Numbered from the stretch's first letter, positions 23,850-33,391 are shown. The stretch: 61,395 bases of DNA from Cytobacillus oceanisediminis 2691 (GCF_007678455.1 NZ_VEEP01000007.1:1-61395), one strand, 5' to 3'. Made by a program: numbers and translations. The notes: generated by a model from the sequence alone, not told the origin.

Positions 23850-24134
23850 TTATTGCATTCCTGGCGATTGGGAATATGCCTGGTTTTGCGGGCTGCTCAG
23901 GTGCGTAAGGATTTTCTGGTAATGCTTCTGATGCATTTGGCCGCACTTTTCGATTTCCATCTTCAGCTCCTGGTCCTGGCATTGCTGTGCAAAGAAATGT
24001 GCTTTTTTCATGGCAAGTAAATTCCATGAAAGCATATCTGTTAAGTATAGGGAATCCTTAGTGGATACAACAGATGGCGGCGTCTGCATGATCCCTTGCT
24101 GCTGGCTTTGAAAATTCATGTTTTGCTGCTGCAT
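23850..24134 (-). CDS. CotF-like small spore coat protein
   Basis: A 94-residue protein, Gln/Met-rich at the N-terminus (MQQQNMNFQSQQQG), then a CotF-type helical pair: STKDSLYLTDMLSWNLLAMK and AQQCQDQELKMEIEKCGQMH. CAGGAGGT lies six bases before ATG 24134. The pairing with the neighbouring CotF-like gene suggests that the two proteins act together in the spore coat. Position matches yusN of B. subtilis. Confidence 0.75.
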   Translation of the reverse strand: MQQQNMNFQSQQQGIMQTPPSVVSTKDSLYLTDMLSWNLLAMKKAHFFAQQCQDQELKMEIEKCGQMHQKHYQKILTHLSSPQNQAYSQSPGMQ

Positions 24135-24352
24135 AGTAGAACCTCCTGTTTTTATGATCATTCCTACGGATATTATCGTTCCCGCGCCAAAATAAAGTAT
24201 GCAGGTCAAGATTCGCCAAAAAAGAACATTTTTCTACGAAAGTAATATTCAAAGTTCTCAAAAAGTGATAAAATGATTTTGCAAAATAGATATAGATGAA
24301 GCAATTTTTTTAAAGGGTAATGTAATCGTTTTCACTAAGGGGAGGAAAAGCT

Positions 24353-25270
24353 ATGGAACAACTAATGAGGAACTTTTTTCTTTTTCTATCAAAAAATAAA
24401 TTTTTCACCAAAATGGCGAAAAAGTATGGCCTGCGTTTAGGAGCTAAACGCTTCGTTTCAGGAGAAAGTGTCGAGCAGGCAGTGGCAGTCATTAAGGAAC
24501 TGAATAGCAAGAAGCTTGCGGCAACTGTCGATTATCTTGGCGAATTCGTTGACAATGAACGAGAAGCGAATGAGAGAGCGGAAAGTTCAATTGCGATGAT
24601 CAAAGCGATTGGCCGAGAAAAATTAAATGCCCAGATGAGCGTTAAAATGACTTCACTTGGCTTTGACATCTCTGAGAAAGTAGTCATGAACAATATGCGC
24701 CGAATCATGGATACTGCCAAGGAGAATAATGTATTCGTGACTATTGATATGGAGGACTACGAGCGCTGCCAGAAGACGCTGGATATTTTCAGACAGCTGA
24801 AGTCTGAGTACGATAATATCGGAACCGTCATTCAGGCATATCTATACAGGACAGAAAAGGATATCGAGGATTTAAATCAATACTCACCAAATCTCCGTCT
24901 TGTGAAGGGAGCTTACAAAGAGTCTCCGGAAGTAGCTTTCCCTGAGAAGAAGGATGTAGATGAGAACTTCAAGAAAATCATCAAGATGCATATGCTGAAT
25001 GGAAATTATACAGCAGTTGCCTCACATGATGACAATATCATCAATTTCACGAAGGAATTTGCCAAGGCTAATAATATCCCGAAAACCCAGTTCGAATTCC
25101 AGATGCTGTTCGGGATCATGCCGGAAAGACAGCTCCAGCTTGCTGAAGAAGGCTATACAATGCGCGTTTATGTGCCTTTCGGAACAGACTGGTACGGTTA
25201 TTTCATGCGCCGCCTTGCAGAACGCCCGGCAAACGTAGCATTTGTTTTAAAAGGAATGCTGAAGAAATAA
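24353..25270 (+). CDS. fadM: Proline dehydrogenase family protein FadM
   Basis: A 305-residue FAD-dependent proline dehydrogenase-family protein (TIM barrel). Motifs include VTIDMEDYERCQ, LRLVKGAYKE, VASHDDNIIN, FEFQMLFGIMP and the C-terminal RVYVPFGTDWYGYFMRRLAERPAN, which matches the proline-binding region. It oxidises proline to pyrroline-5-carboxylate; in B. subtilis the yusM/fadM homologue sits beside the fatty acid operon and its own role is less clear. AAGGGGAGGAAAAGC precedes the ATG, and a terminator follows. Confidence 0.88.
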   Translation: MEQLMRNFFLFLSKNKFFTKMAKKYGLRLGAKRFVSGESVEQAVAVIKELNSKKLAATVDYLGEFVDNEREANERAESSIAMIKAIGREKLNAQMSVKMTSLGFDISEKVVMNNMRRIMDTAKENNVFVTIDMEDYERCQKTLDIFRQLKSEYDNIGTVIQAYLYRTEKDIEDLNQYSPNLRLVKGAYKESPEVAFPEKKDVDENFKKIIKMHMLNGNYTAVASHDDNIINFTKEFAKANNIPKTQFEFQMLFGIMPERQLQLAEEGYTMRVYVPFGTDWYGYFMRRLAERPANVAFVLKGMLKK

Positions 25271-25277
25271 TGAGCAG

Positions 25278-25306
25278 CAGGCTGACAAACTTGTCAGCCT
25301 GTTTTT
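25278..25306 (+). terminator. Rho-independent terminator
   Basis: AGGCTGACAA pairs with TTGTCAGCCT around AC, then a T-run. Ends fadM. Confidence 0.9.
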
Positions 25307-25351
25307 ATTTATTTCATTTAGGAAGATGTAAAACTCTACTTTGAGATTTTT

Positions 25352-25620
25352 CCAGCTCCAGCGCCTAGCCAGTTTTCATTCCTGAAAAGGCTTCCTGGAG
25401 TATCTTGCGGGAAGCGTTAGCTTTGAGCATCTCGAGACGCTTCGGTCCTGCCAATGAAGTCAAAGAGCGACTTCACTGCCAGGCCCTCCAGCGCTTTTCG
25501 GAGTTGGGCAGTCGCCTCCGCATTTCGTTTTTCGGTCCGCCCAATGAAGTCAAAGAACGACTTCATTGGGCGGAACTCCAACGCTTGTCGAGGTTGACCG
25601 AGGCGCTTGCGCTTTATTTT
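25352..25620. repeat. Dispersed fold-back repeat, composite copy 3
   Basis: Begins CCAGCTCCAGCGCCTAGCC and ends GGCGCTTGCGCTTTATT, like copy 1, but contains two core hairpins: TGAAGTC-AAAGAGC-GACTTCA at 25455-25475 and TGAAGTC-AAAGAAC-GACTTCA at 25545-25565. The second is extended by matching CGCCCAA and TTGGGCG. It looks like two units joined, with about 60 unrelated bases inserted near the left. Its right end overlaps the yuzL stop codon. An apparent forward reading frame is not a gene. Confidence 0.85.
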
Positions 25621-25745
25621 TTATATTGGCTGTTCTGGCTGTTCTGCTTTCTTTCTCCGCCCTTACCCATTGACGGGCCTGCATCGCCTTTGACGCTTGC
25701 TGCACTTACGCCGGCCTTGGACGGATCTTTTTTCATTCTTGCCAT
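25614..25745 (-). CDS. yuzL: YuzL family small protein
   Basis: A 43-residue protein reading MARMKKDPSKAGVSAASVKG, then DAGPSMGKGGERKQNSQNSQYKK, recognisable as the YuzL family of small, very hydrophilic Bacillus proteins. Function is unknown; the composition resembles minor spore proteins. GGAGGT lies six bases before ATG 25745. It is placed between fadM and fadN as in B. subtilis. Its last codons lie at the edge of the dispersed repeat, so the repeat may have supplied its 3' end or terminator. Confidence 0.8.
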   Translation of the reverse strand: MARMKKDPSKAGVSAASVKGDAGPSMGKGGERKQNSQNSQYKK

Positions 25746-25939
25746 GATCATACCTCCGTATTTCAAGTGATAAAAGTAACGCTTTTATAGATTGCCCAAG
25801 TGTTCAAGAAAAAGCATATGGATTAAAGATTCAAAAAATTTTATTTTTTCCGCACCTTATTATTGCGGAAATTTTTTAAATATTTTATAGTAGTAATTAA
25901 CAGAGCTCATTTATATGCATATTTTTTTTGGTGCAAAAA

Positions 25940-25957
25940 TGAATGAGTATTCATTCA
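25940..25957. promoter_or_regulatory. FadR-type operator
   Basis: TGAATGAGTATTCATTCA is a perfect 7-4-7 palindrome matching the TGAATGANTANTCATTCA operator of the B. subtilis TetR-family regulator FadR. It lies 29 bases before fadN and should repress fadN-fadA-fadE until long-chain acyl-CoA appears. Confidence 0.9.
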
Positions 25958-25985
25958 AAAAGAGTCAAAGGGGGAGACAAATTTG

Positions 25986-28367
25986 ATGCGACAAATTCAA
26001 AAGGCAGCGGTGCTTGGTTCGGGTGTCATGGGATCAGGAATTGCCGCACATCTGGCCAACATCGGGATTCCGACATTGCTGCTGGACATTGTACCTCGGG
26101 AAATAACGGAACAGGAAAAAGCGAAAGGCCTGACACTTGAAGATAAGCAGGTGCGCAACCGAATCAGTGCAGGAGCACTGCAGAAGTTATTGAAGCAAAA
26201 ACCGGCACCTTTGGCCTCCAAAAAGAATCTTGCTCTAATTGAAGCGGGCAACTTTGATGATGATATGGAAAAACTCAAGGATGTAGACTGGGTAATCGAA
26301 GTAGTCGTTGAAAACCTTGATATTAAAAAGAAAGTTTTTACGGATGTAGATAAATACCGCAAGCAGGGAAGCATCATCAGTTCCAACACTTCGGGAATTT
26401 CTGTAGAGGCAATGGCTGAAGGGAGGTCCGAAGATTTCAGGAAGCATTTCCTTGGCACTCACTTCTTCAACCCGCCTCGTTACTTGAAGCTGCTTGAAGT
26501 GATTCCTACCAAAGATACGGATCCTGAAGTCCTGTCTTTCATGAAGGCGTTCGGTGAAGACCAGCTTGGTAAAGGTGTTGTAGAAGCAAAGGATACGCCT
26601 AACTTCATCGCCAACCGAATCGGTACTTACGGATTGCTTGTGACAGTAAGGGAAATGGTCAAAGGCGGATACAGTGTAGGTGAGGTTGACTCCGTGACTG
26701 GTCCAATGATTGGCCGTCCTAAGAGCGCAACATTCCGCACACTTGATGTAGTTGGTCTCGATACTTTCGCGCATGTTGCGAAAAACGTGTACGACCAGGT
26801 TAAAGGAGAAGAGAAGGAAGTCTTTGAAGTACCTGGATTCATGAAGAAGATGCTGGAGAACGGCTGGCTTGGAAGCAAGTCAGGACAGGGATTCTTCTTG
26901 AAGCAGGGCAAGGAAATCCTTGAACTTGACCCTGTAACACTTGAATACGGTCCACGCAAGAAATTAAAGACAGCGTCAACTGAAATGGCCAAACAAGAAA
27001 AAGGCCTTGCCAATAAAATGAAAGCGCTTGTTTATGCTAAGGACCGTGCTGGAGAGCTTTTATGGAATATCTTCAGTCCAGTGCTTGTTTACTCAGCTGA
27101 TTTGCTCGGTACGATTGCTGACGATATCGTTGCGATTGACCGTGCGATGAAGTGGGGATTCGGCTGGGAAATGGGACCTTTCGAAGCATGGGATGCACTG
27201 GGTGTCGAAAAAGCAATCAGTAAAATGGAGTCTGAAGGTAAGACTGTTCCTGCATGGGTTAAAGAAATGGTCGAAAAAGGCTTTACTTCTTTCTATAAGG
27301 AAGAGGATGGCAGACTGAGCTATTACAACAATGGTGAATACGTAACTGTTGAGGAAAACCCAAAGTCAATCAACCTGAAGCTTTTAAAGAAGCAAAATGG
27401 TGTCATTAAAAAGAATGGCGGCGCAAGCCTGATCGACCTTGGCGATGGCATCGCATTGCTGGAGTTCCATTCACACAGCAATTCGATCGGACCTGATATC
27501 CTCCAGATGATCAATTTCGCAATCGATGAAGTAGAAAAGAATTACAAAGGACTTGTCATCGGCAACCAGGGCAAAAACTTCTCTGTTGGAGCTAATCTGG
27601 CGATGATCCTGATGGAAGCACAGGACGATAACATTTGGGACCTTGATATGGTCGTTCGCCAGTTCCAGCAGACGACGATGAAAATCAAATACAGCTCCAA
27701 GCCGATTGTTGCTGCTCCGTTCGGAATGACGCTCGGAGGCGGAGCCGAAATGTGCTTGCCGGCCGCGCATATCCAGGCGTCCATGGAAACATACATGGGA
27801 CTTGTTGAAGCGGGAGTTGGCCTCATCCCTGGCGGAGGCGGAAACAAGGAGCTTTATATCAAGCACCTTGAAGGCCTGCCAAAAGGCGTCGATTTTGATC
27901 TTCAAAAGGTTGCGAATAAGGTATTTGAAACAATTGCGATGGCTAAGGTCTCCACTTCAGGAGAGGAAGCTCGTGAAAATAACTTCCTGAATGAAGCAGA
28001 CGGCATCAGTGTCAATAGCGATCACTTATTATACGATGCGAAACAGGCTGCATTGAATTTATATGAAACCGGTTATAAAGCACCGGTAAGAAAGAAAGTA
28101 CCTGTAACTGGTGAGCCGGGATATGCTACCCTGCTGCTGGGTGCTCAAACGATGCACCTGTCCGGATACATTTCAGAACATGACCTGAAGATCGCAAAGA
28201 AGCTCGCGTATGTCATCTCCGGCGGAAAAGTGCCGTACGGAACCGAAGTCGATGAGCAATACTTGCTTGATCTTGAAAGGGAAGCGTTCCTGAGTCTGGT
28301 GGCAGAACCGAAATCACAGCAGCGCATGCAGCATATGCTCGTAAAAGGAAAACCGTTGCGCAATTAA
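25986..28367 (+). CDS. fadN: 3-hydroxyacyl-CoA dehydrogenase/enoyl-CoA hydratase
   Basis: A 793-residue two-function beta-oxidation enzyme. The N-terminal dehydrogenase has the NAD-binding GSGVMGSGIAAHLANIG, the SSNTSGIS and GTHFFNPPRYLKLLEVIPT motifs; the C-terminal third is a crotonase-fold hydratase with GLVIGNQGKNFSVGANL and PIVAAPFGMTLGGGAEM. This order (dehydrogenase first) is as in Bacillus FadN and opposite to E. coli FadB. ATG 25986 is chosen because it aligns with FadN and follows GGGGGAG; a TTG one codon earlier is possible. Confidence 0.93.
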   Translation: MRQIQKAAVLGSGVMGSGIAAHLANIGIPTLLLDIVPREITEQEKAKGLTLEDKQVRNRISAGALQKLLKQKPAPLASKKNLALIEAGNFDDDMEKLKDVDWVIEVVVENLDIKKKVFTDVDKYRKQGSIISSNTSGISVEAMAEGRSEDFRKHFLGTHFFNPPRYLKLLEVIPTKDTDPEVLSFMKAFGEDQLGKGVVEAKDTPNFIANRIGTYGLLVTVREMVKGGYSVGEVDSVTGPMIGRPKSATFRTLDVVGLDTFAHVAKNVYDQVKGEEKEVFEVPGFMKKMLENGWLGSKSGQGFFLKQGKEILELDPVTLEYGPRKKLKTASTEMAKQEKGLANKMKALVYAKDRAGELLWNIFSPVLVYSADLLGTIADDIVAIDRAMKWGFGWEMGPFEAWDALGVEKAISKMESEGKTVPAWVKEMVEKGFTSFYKEEDGRLSYYNNGEYVTVEENPKSINLKLLKKQNGVIKKNGGASLIDLGDGIALLEFHSHSNSIGPDILQMINFAIDEVEKNYKGLVIGNQGKNFSVGANLAMILMEAQDDNIWDLDMVVRQFQQTTMKIKYSSKPIVAAPFGMTLGGGAEMCLPAAHIQASMETYMGLVEAGVGLIPGGGGNKELYIKHLEGLPKGVDFDLQKVANKVFETIAMAKVSTSGEEARENNFLNEADGISVNSDHLLYDAKQAALNLYETGYKAPVRKKVPVTGEPGYATLLLGAQTMHLSGYISEHDLKIAKKLAYVISGGKVPYGTEVDEQYLLDLEREAFLSLVAEPKSQQRMQHMLVKGKPLRN

Positions 28368-28426
28368 TAGATTGATAGTTTGACAGTGAAATATATTTTA
28401 ACATCCAAGGAAAGAGAGGGAATGAG

Positions 28427-29602
28427 ATGAGAGAAGCGGTAATCGTAGCCGGAGCACGGACACCGGTCGGAAAAGCGAAAAAAGGAACTCTTGCTAACGT
28501 CCGGCCTGATGATCTTGGAGCTCTTGTAGTAAGAGAAACTCTAAAGCGTGCAGGCAATTATGAAGGGAATATTGATGATTTGATCATCGGCTGTGCTATG
28601 CCAGAAGCAGAGCAAGGATTGAATATGGCGCGTAATATCGGTGCCTTAGCTGGATTGTCACATGAAGTGCCGGCGATCACCATCAACCGTTATTGCTCTT
28701 CAGGACTGCAGGCGATTGCGAATGCATCCGAGCGCATCATGCTTGGCCATGCAGACACAATCATTGCCGGCGGTGCGGAATCAATGAGCCTGGTGCCGAT
28801 GATGGGCCATGTCGTCCGTCCAAACTCGAAGCTTGCTGAAACAGCTCCGCAATATTATATGGGAATGGGCCATACTGCTGAAGAAGTAGCAAAGAAATAC
28901 GGAATTTCCCGTGAAGACCAGGATGCTTTTGCAGTAAGAAGCCATCAGCGCGCGGCAAAAGCAATCCAGGAAGGCAAATTTGAGGATGAAATCGTTCCTG
29001 TTGATGTAACCCTCCGTACCGTAGGAAAAGACAATAAGCTTGTCGAAAAGACAATCCAATTCAAACATGATGAAGGTGTACGCCCTGATACGAACATGGA
29101 AACTCTTGCGAAACTGCGTCCGGCATTCAATATCAACGGCACAGTCACTGCAGGGAACTCCTCTCAGACAAGTGACGGAGCAGCGGCTGTCATGGTCATG
29201 GACCGTGAAAAGGCTGAATCACTAGGATTGAAACCACTTGCTAAATTCCGTTCATTCGCACTTGGCGGAGTGCCGCCTGAAATCATGGGAATCGGTCCTG
29301 TCGTGGCAATTCCAAAAGCATTGAAGCTTGCTGGACTGCAGGTATCTGACATTGGTGTCTTCGAACTGAACGAAGCATTTGCTTCCCAATCCATCCAGGT
29401 CATCCGTGAGCTGGGTCTTGATGAGGAGAAGGTCAATGTCAACGGCGGAGCGATCGCATTGGGCCACCCGCTGGGAACAACTGGCGCAAAATTGACTTTG
29501 ACAGTAATCCACGAAATGAAACGCAGAAATGAGCAATTCGGTGTCGTCACGATGTGTATCGGCGGTGGCATGGGAGCAGCTGGAGTTTTTGAGCTTTTAT
29601 AG
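28427..29602 (+). CDS. fadA: Acetyl-CoA acyltransferase (thiolase)
   Basis: A 391-residue thiolase that cleaves 3-ketoacyl-CoA with CoA to give acetyl-CoA. The nucleophile is Cys 90 in [11 protein letters not shown]; His 347 in [11 protein letters not shown] and Cys 377 in [10 protein letters not shown] complete the active site. Length is normal. It lies 59 bases after fadN, with AAGAGAGGG before the ATG, and precedes fadE in the FadR-controlled operon. Confidence 0.95.
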   Translation: MREAVIVAGARTPVGKAKKGTLANVRPDDLGALVVRETLKRAGNYEGNIDDLIIGCAMPEAEQGLNMARNIGALAGLSHEVPAITINRYCSSGLQAIANASERIMLGHADTIIAGGAESMSLVPMMGHVVRPNSKLAETAPQYYMGMGHTAEEVAKKYGISREDQDAFAVRSHQRAAKAIQEGKFEDEIVPVDVTLRTVGKDNKLVEKTIQFKHDEGVRPDTNMETLAKLRPAFNINGTVTAGNSSQTSDGAAAVMVMDREKAESLGLKPLAKFRSFALGGVPPEIMGIGPVVAIPKALKLAGLQVSDIGVFELNEAFASQSIQVIRELGLDEEKVNVNGGAIALGHPLGTTGAKLTLTVIHEMKRRNEQFGVVTMCIGGGMGAAGVFELL

Positions 29603-29656
29603 AATAAAAATTGGAGGGGTTGGACCCCTCCCAAAAATGGATAGGAGGAACATTAA

Positions 29657-31441
29657 ATGGGTAACCAAACAGAAAAGCTTGTAAAAGGCGGAAGCTTCTT
29701 AATCGAAGATGTATCATATGACCATGTTTTTACTCCAGAGGATTACACAGATGAGCACAAAATGATTGCCAAAACCACTGAGGATTTCGTAACAAACGAA
29801 GTGTTGCCTCAGGTTGAATATATCGAGCAGCATGAGTTCGACCGTACTGTAAAACTATTGAAGGAAGCTGGAGAGCTTGGTCTCCTTGGAGCGGACGTTC
29901 CTGAAGAGTATGGCGGCTTGAGCCTTGATAAAGTCAGCTCAGCTTTGATCGCTGAAAAGATGGCAGTTGCAGGCGGCTTCTCAATCTCCCACGGTGCACA
30001 CGTAGGAATCGGGTCATTGCCAATCGTTCTTTTCGGTAATGAAGAACAAAAGCAAAAATATCTTCCTGTACTGGCAACTGGTGAAAAGCTTGCAGCCTAT
30101 GCACTTACTGAGCCAGGTTCAGGATCAGATGCATTGGGTGCAAAGACAACAGCTAAACTGAATGCTGAAGGCACTCACTACGTCCTTAATGGAGAAAAGC
30201 AATGGATTACTAACGCTGGTTTTGCAGATGTATTCGTTGTCTATGCAAAAATCGACGGCGAACAATTCACAGCTTTCATCGTTGAAAGAGAATATCCAGG
30301 CGTATCAGTAGGCGCAGAAGAAAAGAAAATGGGAATCAAGAGCTCTTCAACACGTACATTGATTCTTGAAGATGCTCAAGTACCTGTGGAAAACCTTCTT
30401 GGTGAAGCAGGAAAAGGCCATCTTATCGCCTTCAATATCCTGAACATCGGCCGTTATAAGTTGGGAGTAGGCGCAACTGGCGGTGCCAAGCAGGCATTCG
30501 GTCTGACTGTAAAATATGCGAACCAGCGCCAGCAGTTCAAGACACCTATTTCCCAGTTCAACCTTACAAAAGAGAAGCTTGCGACAATGGCTTCCAAAAT
30601 CTATGCATCTGAAAGCTCTGTATACCGTACAGTAGGGTTGTTCGAGGAAAGAATGAACCAGCTGTCAGAAGAAGAAATCAACAACGGCAAAGCCGTTGCA
30701 GATTCAATTGCTGAGTATGCAATTGAGTGTTCAATGAATAAAGTGTTCGCAACCGAGACACTTGATTATGTAGTTGATGAAGGCGTCCAGATCCACGGTG
30801 GATACGGCTTCATGCAAGAGTATGAAATCGAAAGAGCTTACCGTGATTCAAGGATCAACCGTATTTTTGAAGGAACAAATGAAATCAACCGCCTTCTTGT
30901 ACCGGGAACCTTCCTGCGTAAGGCAATGAAAGGCGAGCTTCCATTATTGCAAAAAGCTCAGCAGCTTCAGGAAGAACTGATGATGCTTATGCCTGAAGAG
31001 CCAGGCGATGAGCCACTGGCACAGGAAAAATATCTTGTGAAGAACGCCAAGAAAATTGGCTTGCTTGCAGCTGGATTGGCTGCACAGAAGTTCGGAAAAG
31101 CTTTGGAAAAAGAACAGGAAATCCTCGTCAATATCGCAGATATCATTTCAAATGCGTATTCAATGGAATCTGCTGTTCTTCGTACAGAAAAGGCAATCGC
31201 AAAAGATGGAGTAGAGAAGAGCAAGCAAAAGCTTCTTTACACTCAAATCTTCTGCCAGGAAGCATTCAATGAAATCGAGCGTGACGCTAAGGAAACGCTT
31301 GTGGCTACAGAAGAAGGCGACGCACTTCGCATGCTGACTTCCGCATTGCGCAAGTTCACAAGACACACTCCAATCAACGTCATCGCGAAGAAGCGTGAAG
31401 CAGCTGAAAAGCTAATCGATGCAGAACGCTTTATCGTTTAA
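29657..31441 (+). CDS. fadE: Acyl-CoA dehydrogenase
   Basis: A 594-residue FAD-linked acyl-CoA dehydrogenase that makes the first double bond of beta-oxidation. Motifs AYALTEPGSGSDALGAKTTA and GYGFMQEYEIERAYRDSRINRIFEGTNEI (given in part) hold substrate contacts and the catalytic Glu. It is about 200 residues longer than basic ACADs, with a C-terminal helical domain as in the long-chain group and Bacillus FadE/YusJ. Ends the fad operon at a strong terminator. Confidence 0.95.
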   Translation: MGNQTEKLVKGGSFLIEDVSYDHVFTPEDYTDEHKMIAKTTEDFVTNEVLPQVEYIEQHEFDRTVKLLKEAGELGLLGADVPEEYGGLSLDKVSSALIAEKMAVAGGFSISHGAHVGIGSLPIVLFGNEEQKQKYLPVLATGEKLAAYALTEPGSGSDALGAKTTAKLNAEGTHYVLNGEKQWITNAGFADVFVVYAKIDGEQFTAFIVEREYPGVSVGAEEKKMGIKSSSTRTLILEDAQVPVENLLGEAGKGHLIAFNILNIGRYKLGVGATGGAKQAFGLTVKYANQRQQFKTPISQFNLTKEKLATMASKIYASESSVYRTVGLFEERMNQLSEEEINNGKAVADSIAEYAIECSMNKVFATETLDYVVDEGVQIHGGYGFMQEYEIERAYRDSRINRIFEGTNEINRLLVPGTFLRKAMKGELPLLQKAQQLQEELMMLMPEEPGDEPLAQEKYLVKNAKKIGLLAAGLAAQKFGKALEKEQEILVNIADIISNAYSMESAVLRTEKAIAKDGVEKSKQKLLYTQIFCQEAFNEIERDAKETLVATEEGDALRMLTSALRKFTRHTPINVIAKKREAAEKLIDAERFIV

Positions 31442-31457
31442 AAACTGATTTTGCCGA

Positions 31458-31489
31458 ACACTCCTCTCCATTCCGGGAGGAGTGTTTTT
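31458..31489 (+). terminator. Rho-independent terminator of fad operon
   Basis: ACACTCCTC (31458-31466) pairs with GAGGAGTGT (31477-31485), then TTTTT. Confidence 0.92.
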
Positions 31490-31660
31490 GCTAATCTTTT
31501 TAAAATGGCAGGATTTTTGCAAACATTGTTGAATTTAATAAAAGGATGTTAAAATTAAAGGGTTGATCAGGCACTGAATGATAGTATTTCACCTCAATAA
31601 TATGTTACTATCCGTTTAGAGGGTTTAATCTATGGGATACTAGCAAAGGGTGGTGAAATC

Positions 31661-32017
31661 ATGGAAAAAACTTTTTATTGGTACCCTAAATGTGGTACGT
31701 GCAGGAATGCGAAGAAATGGCTGGACCAGCATGAAGTTGCCTATAACGAAGTACATATTGTTGAAAATCCGCCAACCCAGTCACAGCTGGAAGAAATGCT
31801 TGAGAAAAGCGGCCTCGAGATCAAGAAGTTTTTTAACACGAGCGGTCAAAAGTACCGTGAGCTTGGATTGAAAGACAAAATCAAGACGGCATCCAGAAAT
31901 GAATTAGTGGAACTGCTGGCATCTGATGGTATGCTCATCAAACGCCCGCTGATGACAGATGGCGAAAAAGTGACCGTAGGTTTCAAAGAAGATGAGTATG
32001 AAAAAGCATGGCTGTAA
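31661..32017 (+). CDS. yusI: ArsC/Spx family protein YusI
   Basis: A 118-residue thioredoxin-fold protein of the ArsC/Spx family. The CxxC motif is Cys 11-Gly-Thr-Cys 14 in YPKCGTCRNAKKWL, as in Spx and YffB/MgsR types. It lacks the Arg pattern that would make arsenate reductase likely, so a regulatory or redox role is favoured. RBS AAAGGGTGG precedes the ATG. Placed between fadE and gcvH as in B. subtilis. The role of YusI itself is unknown. Confidence 0.8.
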   Translation: MEKTFYWYPKCGTCRNAKKWLDQHEVAYNEVHIVENPPTQSQLEEMLEKSGLEIKKFFNTSGQKYRELGLKDKIKTASRNELVELLASDGMLIKRPLMTDGEKVTVGFKEDEYEKAWL

Positions 32018-32070
32018 TTTTGGTCCCATCGATATTAATCGATAGAGATATACAATTGGAGGGATAGTCA

Positions 32071-32451
32071 ATGAATACACCAAAAGATTTACGTTATTCT
32101 GCAGAACACGAATGGGTAAAAGTTGAAGGAGAAAAGGTTCGCGTGGGCATTACTGATTTCGCTCAATCCGAGCTTGGTGACATCGTTTTCGTCGAACTTC
32201 CAGAAGTGGGAGACGAAATCACTTTGGACCAGCCTTTCGGAAGCGTTGAATCAGTTAAGACCGTATCTGAGCTATATGCACCAGTGAGCGGCAAGGTTGT
32301 TGAAATCAACGAAGAACTGAACGACAGCCCTGAATTCGTTAACGAATCTCCTTATGAAAAAGCCTGGATGATTACAGTTGAACTCACAGACAGCAGTGAA
32401 GTAGAAAAGCTTATGACACCAGAACAATACGAAGAAATGATCAAAGAATAA
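32071..32451 (+). CDS. gcvH: Glycine cleavage system H protein
   Basis: A 126-residue lipoyl carrier protein. Lys 63 in [15 protein letters not shown] is the lipoylation site. In Bacillus GcvH also acts as the hub from which lipoyl groups are moved to the other complexes, which ties it to lipA farther right in this window. GGAGGGATAG precedes the ATG. It stands apart from the gcvT-P genes, as in B. subtilis, and ends at its own terminator. Confidence 0.95.
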   Translation: MNTPKDLRYSAEHEWVKVEGEKVRVGITDFAQSELGDIVFVELPEVGDEITLDQPFGSVESVKTVSELYAPVSGKVVEINEELNDSPEFVNESPYEKAWMITVELTDSSEVEKLMTPEQYEEMIKE

Positions 32452-32459
32452 GATTTGCC

Positions 32460-32486
32460 GACGCCTTGAACCTTCAAGGCGTTTTT
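32460..32486 (+). terminator. Rho-independent terminator
   Basis: ACGCCTTGAA pairs with TTCAAGGCGT around CC, then TTTT. Ends gcvH. Confidence 0.9.
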
Positions 32487-32581
32487 CATTTCTCCATGTA
32501 AATCTCCTTCATTTTTCCATCACTTCATTCCAGCAGTTTGGACAAACTAATGTTAATGATTATATAAAAAGGGTGAAATTC

Positions 32582-32821
32582 ATGGCTTTGAACCAGCAAA
32601 AAATCGATATCACAGACAGGGTAACAGGAAAACTGGAAAATGGTCAGATCCAACTTTACCTTGAAAAAGAACCTATTGGGAACATCGAGCTTCCTGAAGG
32701 AATCCAGATGAAACTTGAGCATCATTATGAAGCAGAACAGAATAAGATTTACCAGCATGTATCAGTACCGGACCAAACTGAGCAACGGTATACTGACTGT
32801 GATGAAGGCGGCTGGTGCTAA
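32582..32821 (+). CDS. yusG: YusG family (DUF2553) protein
   Basis: A 79-residue small protein of the YusG/DUF2553 family, beginning MALNQQKIDITDRVTGKLEN and ending with DCDEGGWC, whose two Cys may bind metal. Function is unknown. ATG 32582 lies after AAAGGGTGAAATTC; an upstream codon in frame lacks a site. It follows gcvH and precedes yusF as in B. subtilis, with its own terminator. Confidence 0.75.
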   Translation: MALNQQKIDITDRVTGKLENGQIQLYLEKEPIGNIELPEGIQMKLEHHYEAEQNKIYQHVSVPDQTEQRYTDCDEGGWC

Positions 32822-32827
32822 AAAATG

Positions 32828-32855
32828 AACAGCGGCCAGCCTGGCCGCTGTTTTT
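32828..32855 (+). terminator. Rho-independent terminator
   Basis: ACAGCGGCCAG and CTGGCCGCTGT flank two bases, then TTTTT. Confidence 0.9.
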
Positions 32856-33035
32856 AGTTGGCTTCCGGGTATAAAATTCCTTTTACTCCCTGATAAAGTT
32901 AATATTGGACTAAATCTTTGCAATCTCCCAAAAAAACAGTAACAATAGAAAGATACAAGTAAACAGCACAATTTATTTAATAATGTTTATAATGTTGTAA
33001 AGTAATTATTTTCTGGTGCATAGGTGGTTATGGCG

Positions 33036-33386
33036 ATGGACGAAAATCACAAGGTGATCATAGTAGAAGGTTCGTCAGACAAAAAGAAAGTACAGACCGT
33101 GTTGAAGGAGCCAGTGGAAATTATATGCACGAATGGGACAATTGGCGTTTCAAAGCTTGATGAGCTGATTGACTCGCTTTTTGATAAAGATGTCTATATC
33201 CTCGTAGATGCAGACGCATCAGGCGAAAAGCTGAGGAAGCAATTCAAAAGGGAATTTCCTGAGGCGAACCATCTGTACATTGACAGGATGTACCGGGAAG
33301 TGGCAACCGCACCTGAAAATCACCTTGCTACTGTTTTAATCGGAGCAAATATTGATGTTCATGCAGAGTACTTAGAAAAAGGATGA
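33036..33386 (+). CDS. yusF: Toprim domain protein YusF
   Basis: A 116-residue stand-alone Toprim-fold protein. The metal-binding motifs are visible: Glu in VIIVEGSSDKKKV near residue 11 and the DxD-type ILVDADASGEKLRKQF near residue 60. Small Toprim proteins of this type relate to the RNase M5/OLD nuclease fold; the activity of YusF is unknown. The start is ATG 33036, eight bases after AGGTGG; ATG 33030 and GTG 33024 overlap that site. It overlaps the thioredoxin-like gene region by a few bases and is probably cotranscribed with it. Confidence 0.8.
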   Translation: MDENHKVIIVEGSSDKKKVQTVLKEPVEIICTNGTIGVSKLDELIDSLFDKDVYILVDADASGEKLRKQFKREFPEANHLYIDRMYREVATAPENHLATVLIGANIDVHAEYLEKG

Positions 33387-33391
33387 CTTTA

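Noticed and set aside
25405-25770. 121-residue frame in the repeat opposite yuzL
   Set aside because: Translation of the composite repeat plus the antisense of yuzL; no ribosome site.
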